From: 2-01-FULL-40-42 sp964349415
Lineage (GTDB): Bacteria; Patescibacteriota; Microgenomatia; UBA1406; GWC2-37-13
Length of the DNA: 12,195 bases
Assembly: GCA_964349415.1 (NCBI GenBank)
Contig: CAYGGJ010000027.1
Coordinates: forward strand, 1-12,195
Direction of reading: 5' to 3'
Below are positions 1 to 5,455 of this stretch, piece by piece. Position numbers and translations under genes: made by a program. Numbering within the stretch: position 1 is the first letter of the stretch; the number at the start of each line of letters is the position of its first letter. The notes below the pieces were generated by a model. The model had not been told where the DNA came from, searched no databases, and was given only the letters and a program-made list of their open reading frames with translations.

Positions 1-43
1 TTTTAGTCATGAAATTCATTATAGCGTACGATACACTGTTAGT

Positions 44-472
44 ATGAGAAAATTTACTTTTATTATAGCGGTCTGCCTTGTGTTCATATCCTTGCTTACG
101 TCTACCGCGGAAGCTAAAGTACTCCCCCGTTTTCAGAAAGGCGCCGTTAAAGGACGTGCCGTGGCAAGTGGTTTATATGTTTCACCCCGTCTCAGAGCAG
201 ACAGGAAGGCTTTGTTAATAGCCTTTGGAAATTTAAGAAGCGTGCAAAGCGTTTCCTATGCGCTTGTATATCAGACCGACGGTAGTCAGGAAGGAGCATC
301 CGGCTCTTTAGATTCTTCATCGGGAAACACTGCGTCTAGGGAACTTCTTTTTGGCACCTGTTCGGCAGGAGTATGTAGATATCACAGTGGCGTAAAAAAT
401 GCGAGGCTTGATATTACTTCGGTATTAAAAAATGGAAGGAAATCAATTCGAAAATTCAGAATAAGGGTTTAA
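44..472 (+). CDS. Small exported protein of unknown function
   Basis: I do not recognise a named family. The 142-residue product starts with a typical Sec signal peptide: basic MRK, a hydrophobic run at about residues 4-19, and an AEA cleavage site, so the mature protein probably begins at Lys25 (about 118 residues, outside the membrane). The mature part is basic, with a Ser/Gly-rich middle (residues 81-98) between strand-like hydrophobic stretches, suggesting a small beta-sandwich. It has only two cysteines, C106 and C111, in a C-x4-C arrangement within FGTCSAGVCRYH, which could form a disulfide or a small loop. There is no lipobox or second membrane segment. The ATG at 44 is chosen because it gives a complete signal peptide; no clear Shine-Dalgarno precedes it. 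It ends one base before the convergent hydrolase gene. Function cannot be assigned from sequence. Confidence 0.8.
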   Translation: MRKFTFIIAVCLVFISLLTSTAEAKVLPRFQKGAVKGRAVASGLYVSPRLRADRKALLIAFGNLRSVQSVSYALVYQTDGSQEGASGSLDSSSGNTASRELLFGTCSAGVCRYHSGVKNARLDITSVLKNGRKSIRKFRIRV

Positions 473-473
473 T

Positions 474-1832
474 CTACTGATGCAAAGCGGGCAATTGTTG
501 AGATACGTCATTTTCCCTCAAGGTTTGTAAATAACGATAAGTCCATAAGAATTCAGCTATTGTCCACGCTTGGTTTTTACAGCTTCCATCTTCACCACCA
601 TCGCGGAATAGTTTATAGCTTCCATTTTTAGCAAACGTTTCGACGAAGGAATTGAAGTAAATAACACCTCCCATATTGGCAATAAGGACCGTCTTTGCCT
701 CTTCCCTATAGCCTAAATCAACCATTCCCTTTGCAACCATTGCCGTAGCAAAAGGCCAATATATTCTTTTTCCATTATGGTAGCCCTCATCGTCAAAAGT
801 GGGTTGACCGTCTTCAAACGTACAGATTCCAGCGGCAGGATCAAAGAAATCCTGGCCTGTAAGACGCGAGACTACATCGGGTACATATTTGTCATACAGT
901 ATTGTTTCTCCATCATGGGAAGCCCATAAAGCTAGTCCGGGATTAATACTCGGAGTTTTTACTTGTTGGTCTCTGCCGTCCAAAGCATGTGCAAAGAAAT
1001 GTCCTTTTTCATCCTCAAACATAAACTTTTCGTTAAACCGCTTTCTTAGCTCGATTGACTTTTCCCACAACTCTGCGCCCAATTCAGGATCATCTTCTTT
1101 TAAAAGATCCGACCACGTCCGCATTGCTTTCCATGCGAATGCCTGTGCTTCAACAAGAGCAATTGGTCCATCCGGATGCTCGCCATTTTCATCTACGACT
1201 CCATGCTTACTGTCCATCCATCCCTGATTAGTTAGCTTATTTTTACTGTACCGTAAAAATCCGTTGTTTTCTTCCATGTTGGCAATCATCCATCGTAGTG
1301 CTTCTTTAGCTTGCGGAAAGATTATATCTTTGTCTCTTTCGGAGGAGACGAATTGAGGAGTTGCGATTAGTGCAAGCGGTGTTGCATCGACAGAGTCATC
1401 ATTTACAAAATATTCACCTTGCTGACGGTAAAAATTCTCTATTTCCCCCAAATTGCAGGGATTCTCTCTTTTCTTCTTAAACATCTCTTCTTTAGTAATA
1501 GCTTCATGAATGATTTTTCCATCTTCTCTTTGAAATCTCCAGAATGAAAAGACCGCCTGTTTAGTTCTACTCCAAAGCTCAAGATCAGGTTGAAATTCAT
1601 GAGCGGCGAGAATGAAGCTAGCGGAAATCATTGTATCTCTTCCAAAAAAATGGTGAAAGCGTCCATCTAAAGAGGCTTTCATTCCGTCAGGTGAGAGTAG
1701 GCTGTGCATTGTGTCCCGTCCCCGTGATTCAAGCTCGCTTACCGAATCTAGGTGAATATCAGAACGAAGGCCGTCAAGTATCGCCGGTTGAGTCTTAGTC
1801 ATTACTAAATTACTAGATCTTTCGGGGGCCAT
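474..1832 (-). CDS. Stand-alone amylo-alpha-1,6-glucosidase-like glycoside hydrolase
   Basis: A 452-residue protein of the (alpha/alpha)6-barrel glycosidase type, resembling the catalytic C-terminal domain of bacterial glycogen-debranching enzymes, which remove alpha-1,6 branch glucose from limit dextrins. Visible family signatures in order are FGRDT (63-67), a DATPL element (149-153), NQGWMDS (202-208) with D207 a candidate catalytic acid, PIALVEAQ (223-230), and a late NQAW (420-423). Full-length bacterial debranching enzymes carry an additional N-terminal beta domain of roughly 200 residues that is absent here. No signal peptide is seen, so it is probably cytoplasmic. No glycogen or maltodextrin gene lies nearby, so the substrate (alpha-1,6 glucan or another oligosaccharide) is uncertain. 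Met11 (ATG ending at 1802) is an alternative start; neither has a good Shine-Dalgarno. A promoter fits just upstream of 1832. Confidence 0.82.
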   Translation of the reverse strand: MAPERSSNLVMTKTQPAILDGLRSDIHLDSVSELESRGRDTMHSLLSPDGMKASLDGRFHHFFGRDTMISASFILAAHEFQPDLELWSRTKQAVFSFWRFQREDGKIIHEAITKEEMFKKKRENPCNLGEIENFYRQQGEYFVNDDSVDATPLALIATPQFVSSERDKDIIFPQAKEALRWMIANMEENNGFLRYSKNKLTNQGWMDSKHGVVDENGEHPDGPIALVEAQAFAWKAMRTWSDLLKEDDPELGAELWEKSIELRKRFNEKFMFEDEKGHFFAHALDGRDQQVKTPSINPGLALWASHDGETILYDKYVPDVVSRLTGQDFFDPAAGICTFEDGQPTFDDEGYHNGKRIYWPFATAMVAKGMVDLGYREEAKTVLIANMGGVIYFNSFVETFAKNGSYKLFRDGGEDGSCKNQAWTIAEFLWTYRYLQTLRENDVSQQLPALHQ

Positions 1833-1849
1833 ATTTAGCGCCTAATTTC

Positions 1850-1879
1850 ATTCTAGGCTTATGTTCTCAGACTTGTCAA
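1850..1879 (-). promoter_or_regulatory. Promoter for the glycoside hydrolase gene
   Basis: On the - strand a perfect -35 box TTGACA (1874-1879) is followed by an 18-base spacer and a -10 box TAGAAT (1850-1855, five of six consensus bases). Transcription would start near 1843, about 11 bases before the ATG at 1832. The -35 box lies inside the 11-base inverted repeat ACTTGTCAAGT (1871-1881), a possible operator. Confidence 0.55.
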
Positions 1880-1902
1880 GTGTGTTTTGGGAGGATGTAA
1901 AA

Positions 1903-1911
1903 TGATATAAT
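1903..1911 (+). promoter_or_regulatory. Extended -10 promoter for lepA
   Basis: TGATATAAT is an exact extended -10 element (TGn plus TATAAT at 1906-1911). No convincing -35 lies 16-18 bases upstream, as is usual for extended -10 promoters. The predicted start point, near 1918, leaves only about seven bases before the lepA ATG at 1925. Confidence 0.5.
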
Positions 1912-1913
1912 TT

Positions 1914-1918
1914 GAGGT
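1914..1918 (+). promoter_or_regulatory. Shine-Dalgarno of lepA
   Basis: GAGGT lies six bases before the ATG at 1925 and supports that start. It sits immediately after the extended -10 box, so it may be only partly included in an mRNA started from that promoter. Confidence 0.5.
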
Positions 1919-1924
1919 ACTTCT

Positions 1925-3640
1925 ATGAGTAATATCCGCAATTTTGCCATCATTGCCCATATCGACCACGGCAAGTCCACGCTTGCAGATAGATTTTTGG
2001 AAATAGCTAATGTAGTGCAGCCCGGAAAACATGAAGAACAGCTTCTCGACCGTAATCCCATCTCGCGGGAACGTGGGATTACCATAAAGCTGGCCCCGGT
2101 TCAACTCACCTACCGCGGTCACGAACTCAACCTGATCGATACACCCGGCCATGTTGATTTTTCCTATGAGGTGGACAGGACACTTTCCTGTGTAGAGGGC
2201 GTCATTTTACTGGTTGATGCTACCAAAGGTATACAAGCTCAAACTATATCAAACGCATACAAAGCAATTGAAAAAGGCCTTCTGATAATCCCGGTTATAA
2301 ACAAGATAGATTTGCCTCATGCAGACGTCGACAAGACTAAAAAGCAGATGGTAGATTTCTTGGGGGTGAAGGAGGATGAAATAAGGGAAATTTCTGCGAA
2401 AACAGGCAAAAATATAGAAGAATTACTTGAATTTATAACACAACAGATTCCTCCGCCGAAGACTTATTCTTCATCTGAAATTCAGGCTTTGATTTTTGAT
2501 TCTTACTACGATCCCCATAGAGGAGTAATAGCCTTCATTAGAGTTTTTCAAGGAAATCTTGAGAGGGGTACTAAATTGGAACTTGCTTCCTCAGGGCAGA
2601 CCTTTGAAACCCTTGAAGTAGGATTCTTCTCCCCTGATCTTAAGCCAAAAGAGAAATTGTCGGAAGGCGACGTGGGTTATTTAATAACCAACCTAAAAGA
2701 CATTCATGCGGTCCGCGTAGGAGATACAATGCGTGCAAAGGGAAGCAGGGTGCCGTATGTGCCCGGCTATAAAAAGGCCCAGTCAATGGTCTATGCTTCT
2801 ATTTTTACTACCGATACCAATGATTATCTAAATCTAAAAAAAGCTCTTGAGAAGCTCTACCTCAATGATTCTTCTCTTGAGTTTACGGGAATATATAGCA
2901 AGGCACTTGGCGCAGGTTTTCGTGTAGGTTTCTTAGGGCTACTTCATGCGGATGTAGTACGGGAACGGTTGGAGCGGGAGTATGATCTTCATTTAGTTTT
3001 AACCCCTCCCCAGGTCGAGTACAAAAAAGCAGATAAACAGGGTCAAATTCTGGAGCCTTATGTAAAACTTCTTCTCGTTACACCGTCGGAGCACATGCCC
3101 GATGTGATGAGGCTTTGCGAGGATCATCGGGGAATTTTTATTACTATGGATAATAAAAATCAAATCACTCTGACTTATGAGATGCCGCTATCCGAGATGA
3201 TCTCCGACTTTTTCGACCAATTAAAGAGCGTAAGCTCTGGTTACGCTTCTTTAGATTGGGAGTTTTTAGAGTACCGCAGTGTTTCTGCTGATAAGTTGAG
3301 TATTTTACTCAATGGAGAACCTGTAGATGAGTTTTCTGAGGTAGTGGTAGTCGAGCGTGCTTTTCAGACCGGAAGTCAACTTGTTAAACGGTTGAAAGAT
3401 TTGATACCAAGACAGCAGTACGAGGTAAAGATTCAGGCTCATTATAAGGGTAAGATTATCGCGTCCGAAAGATTGTCCCCATTTAGAAAAGATGTCACTC
3501 AAAAGCTTTATGGAGGTGATAGAACAAGAAAAGACAAACTTCTGAAAAAGCAGAAAGCCGGAAAGAAAAAAATGAAAATGGTAGGAAGAGTAGAGATTCC
3601 AAAAGAGGCTTTCTTAAAGCTCTTCAGAAGAGACCAATAG
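1925..3640 (+). CDS. lepA: Elongation factor 4 (LepA) translational GTPase
   Basis: EF-4 is a ribosome-associated GTPase linked to back-translocation and to ribosome assembly or initiation. All GTPase motifs are visible: G1 AHIDHGKST (11-19), G2 RGITIK (50-55), G3 DTPGH (72-76, with the catalytic His76), G4 NKID (126-129) and G5 SAKTG (157-161). EF-G-like domains II, III and V follow. The EF-4-specific C-terminal domain ends with LYGGDRTRK (528-536) and the basic KKQKAGKKKM stretch. At 571 residues it is shorter than the usual ~600. By recalled alignment to E. coli LepA most of the difference is an approximately 18-residue deletion around residues 367-375. The ATG is set by the family N-terminus (MSNIRNFAIIAH) and the GAGGT Shine-Dalgarno. 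It stands alone on the + strand, diverging from the glycosidase gene and converging with miaA two bases away. Confidence 0.97.
   Translation: MSNIRNFAIIAHIDHGKSTLADRFLEIANVVQPGKHEEQLLDRNPISRERGITIKLAPVQLTYRGHELNLIDTPGHVDFSYEVDRTLSCVEGVILLVDATKGIQAQTISNAYKAIEKGLLIIPVINKIDLPHADVDKTKKQMVDFLGVKEDEIREISAKTGKNIEELLEFITQQIPPPKTYSSSEIQALIFDSYYDPHRGVIAFIRVFQGNLERGTKLELASSGQTFETLEVGFFSPDLKPKEKLSEGDVGYLITNLKDIHAVRVGDTMRAKGSRVPYVPGYKKAQSMVYASIFTTDTNDYLNLKKALEKLYLNDSSLEFTGIYSKALGAGFRVGFLGLLHADVVRERLEREYDLHLVLTPPQVEYKKADKQGQILEPYVKLLLVTPSEHMPDVMRLCEDHRGIFITMDNKNQITLTYEMPLSEMISDFFDQLKSVSSGYASLDWEFLEYRSVSADKLSILLNGEPVDEFSEVVVVERAFQTGSQLVKRLKDLIPRQQYEVKIQAHYKGKIIASERLSPFRKDVTQKLYGGDRTRKDKLLKKQKAGKKKMKMVGRVEIPKEAFLKLFRRDQ
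3601..3624 (-). terminator. Possible terminator hairpin for the folD-miaA transcript
   Basis: A hairpin pairs AAGAG/CTCTT and CTTT/AAAG with one bulged G and a CTT loop (about nine base pairs). On the - strand it is followed only by a short T tract before GG. It lies 19-42 bases beyond the miaA stop, inside the 3' end of lepA. The stem is AT-rich and the T tract short, so the call is weak. Confidence 0.25.
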
Positions 3641-3642
3641 CT

Positions 3643-4500
3643 TTAATCAATCGTTTTCCATTTGATATTCTCGTCTTTTTTCATAAAGACATATTGATGT
3701 TTCGCATACTGTATCTCGTTTACAATCCAGGCCTCTATTGCTTTTTCTTTACTTATTTTTCCATTAATGAAAGGAATCAATTGTTTGTATCCGATTGTTT
3801 TAAGACCAGGATCCTGTTCAGAATACCCATCCTTAAGTAGTTTTTTAACTTCTTCAACCGCTCCGTCTTTAAGTCTTTCTTTAACCCTTTTTACCACCTG
3901 TTTTCTTAATTGCTCTTCTTTTTTAAACCGTAGACCGATTATTTCGACTTTATATTTATCAATTAAAGACTTTTCTCTCACTTTTTTTACTGTTTTTTTA
4001 GAATGTGCTAACTCTATTTTGCGCATTAACCGCCTTGGATTTTTCCGATCGCTTTCGTTCATTAACTTAAATGACTCGGGATTAAGCGAAACAAGCATTT
4101 TCTGAAGTTCTCCCGCGGATTTAAAATCAAGTTTTTTTCTCAATTTCCAATCAGGTTCACCGTGAGTATCTATTCCATAAAGAAGATGTTTGAGATAAAA
4201 ATAGGTTCCTCCGACTATGATTGGCGTCTTGCCTTTTTTCACCACGTCTTTTATGGCCCTTTCAGCTTTCTGAGCATACTGATAAGAAGAAAAGTACTCT
4301 TTCGGGTCTGCGACATCATAAAGCCAAATCGGAATCTTTTTTATAATGCTGCGGTCTTTCCCCGTTACGATATCGAGTTTTTTATATATCTGTCGTGAAT
4401 CGCAGTTTATCAACTCTCCATTAAGCTTTTTCGCGTGGCGTACGGCAAGAGAAGTTTTTCCGGTAGCAGTTTGTCCTGTTATGACGATTAATTTCTTCAC
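3643..4500 (-). CDS. miaA: tRNA dimethylallyltransferase MiaA
   Basis: MiaA transfers a dimethylallyl group from DMAPP to N6 of A37 in tRNAs reading UNN codons, the first step to i6A or ms2i6A. The 285-residue protein has the Walker-A-like loop GQTATGKT (9-16), the substrate-site segment DSRQIYKKLDIVTGK (34-48), GGTYFYLK (97-104), NPRRLMRKIE (154-163), GLKTIGYKQ (232-240) and the terminal YAKHQY (265-270), corresponding to the family's YAKRQ. It is slightly shorter than E. coli MiaA (316). The segment usually written HHLID is replaced by IWLYD (58-62). The start codon is GTG (4498-4500), nine bases after the folD stop, with no Shine-Dalgarno, so translation is probably coupled to folD. The protein is Lys-rich and the gene visibly AT-rich, like folD. 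It converges with lepA two bases away. Confidence 0.92.
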   Translation of the reverse strand: MKKLIVITGQTATGKTSLAVRHAKKLNGELINCDSRQIYKKLDIVTGKDRSIIKKIPIWLYDVADPKEYFSSYQYAQKAERAIKDVVKKGKTPIIVGGTYFYLKHLLYGIDTHGEPDWKLRKKLDFKSAGELQKMLVSLNPESFKLMNESDRKNPRRLMRKIELAHSKKTVKKVREKSLIDKYKVEIIGLRFKKEEQLRKQVVKRVKERLKDGAVEEVKKLLKDGYSEQDPGLKTIGYKQLIPFINGKISKEKAIEAWIVNEIQYAKHQYVFMKKDENIKWKTID

Positions 4501-4509
4501 GGGTTTATT

Positions 4510-5370
4510 TTACATTTCCGCAGCATCAAGAAGATTCTTGTAGAGATATATTACATCTATAGGTCCGGTTCCACCGGGAGTTTCAGTATAGTGGCTAGCT
4601 ACTTTTTTTATATCCTTCTCGTCATAATCACCCTTCAGTTTGTTTCCTTCACGGCGCAATCCTACGTTTACCAATACTACGCCTGGTTTCAACATACTAG
4701 CATCGATGACTTTTTTTCCGGTTGCCGTAATAATGACATCGGCCTCTTTGTAGTACTGTTCGGGATTATGGGTTTGGGAGTTTATATTTATAAAGTTAAT
4801 CTTAAACTCACTCAAGGTTTTCCCGATTGGCAACCCACCGGTCTGCCCTCTTCCGATAAGCACTATTTTCTTATGCTTAAAGGCTTGTTTAAAAAATGCC
4901 GAATCACTTTTTTCAATAAAGAGATTTTTTGAGACCTTGTTTTTTTGAAAAATATATTTAAGAACGGTGAGTACTGCAAGTCCCAGCGGTGGAAAATGAG
5001 GTGATTTCTCCCTATGTTTTTCAATTTCTTTAGGAGGAGCTATGAAGTTGTAAATAGTATTGGTGTGAAGATGGGACGGAAGTGGTTGTTGAACTATCAT
5101 TCCGGTTGTTTCTTTTTCAGCCGATTTTTCTTTAAGAAGCTTAATGAATTCAAAAAAAGTAGGAGTTTTTTTTAGATGAATGAATTCAAATCCAACGCCT
5201 ATTTCTTTTGCGACTTTTTGCTTAATTTTTACAAAGGAGAGTTGTTCTGCTGACTCACCCACGAGAATGGTAATGAGTTTGGGAGCAATCTTCTTCTTTT
5301 TAAGCTTTGAAGCCTTTTCTTTTAAACTTTTCTTAAGAAGACGGGTAATATCAGAACATGGAACTTTCAT
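4510..5370 (-). CDS. folD: Divergent FolD-like methylenetetrahydrofolate dehydrogenase/cyclohydrolase
   Basis: The fold and order match FolD, which interconverts 5,10-methylene-, 5,10-methenyl- and 10-formyl-tetrahydrofolate using NAD(P). Recognisable parts are FVKIK (46-50) in place of the usual YVxxK, keeping the catalytic Lys as K50; GMIVQQPLP (90-98) with the active-site Gln94; a Rossmann segment VLIGRGQTGGLPIGKTL (170-186); ADVIITATGK (210-219); and the end motif TPGGTGPID (264-272). Departures are strong: the active-site Tyr is Phe46, the DVDGF motif reads EIEKH (115-119), and the PCTPxG motif reads FPPLG (126-130) after a shortened segment. About 15 extra residues precede the Rossmann strand. 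Length (286) is normal for the family. It may still be a working FolD of a diverged lineage or may have lost one activity. An extended -10 promoter precedes it; miaA follows after nine bases. Confidence 0.78.
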   Translation of the reverse strand: MKVPCSDITRLLKKSLKEKASKLKKKKIAPKLITILVGESAEQLSFVKIKQKVAKEIGVGFEFIHLKKTPTFFEFIKLLKEKSAEKETTGMIVQQPLPSHLHTNTIYNFIAPPKEIEKHREKSPHFPPLGLAVLTVLKYIFQKNKVSKNLFIEKSDSAFFKQAFKHKKIVLIGRGQTGGLPIGKTLSEFKINFININSQTHNPEQYYKEADVIITATGKKVIDASMLKPGVVLVNVGLRREGNKLKGDYDEKDIKKVASHYTETPGGTGPIDVIYLYKNLLDAAEM

Positions 5371-5394
5371 AAAAAGTTAAAATGAGATCCCGTA

Positions 5395-5403
5395 ATTATA
5401 CCA
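5395..5403 (-). promoter_or_regulatory. Extended -10 promoter for folD-miaA
   Basis: On the - strand TGGTATAAT is an exact extended -10 element. The hexamer 17 bases upstream (TTTATT, 5418-5423) is a poor -35. The expected start is near 5388, giving a leader of about 18 bases with no Shine-Dalgarno before the ATG ending at 5370. It lies in the 85-base gap after gyrA, so folD can be transcribed independently. Confidence 0.55.
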
Positions 5404-5455
5404 CAAAATTTGAACAAAATAAAGGAGGAGGACTACTCCGACGTCGTGTGTAAGA

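Noticed and set aside
18..70. Repeat of ATTATAGCG at 18-26 and 62-70
   Set aside because: Only nine bases, AT-rich, one copy inside coding sequence; likely chance. A -10-like TATAGC at 20-25 is too poor to call a promoter.
889..1227. Open + strand frame within the glycosidase gene
   Set aside because: Opposite strand of a clear coding region, low-complexity Ser/Cys-rich translation, no start signal.
4591..4932. Open + strand frame of 113 codons with membrane-like segments
   Set aside because: It lies antisense to folD; the hydrophobic look comes from reading the complement of a Lys-rich gene. No Shine-Dalgarno or promoter supports it.
5424..5447. GGAG/CTCC hairpin with a U-rich stretch after gyrA, and a GGAGGAGG run on the + strand
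   Set aside because: The stem has only four base pairs and the T tract is interrupted, so it is too weak to call a terminator. The purine run resembles a Shine-Dalgarno but no usable + strand frame follows.
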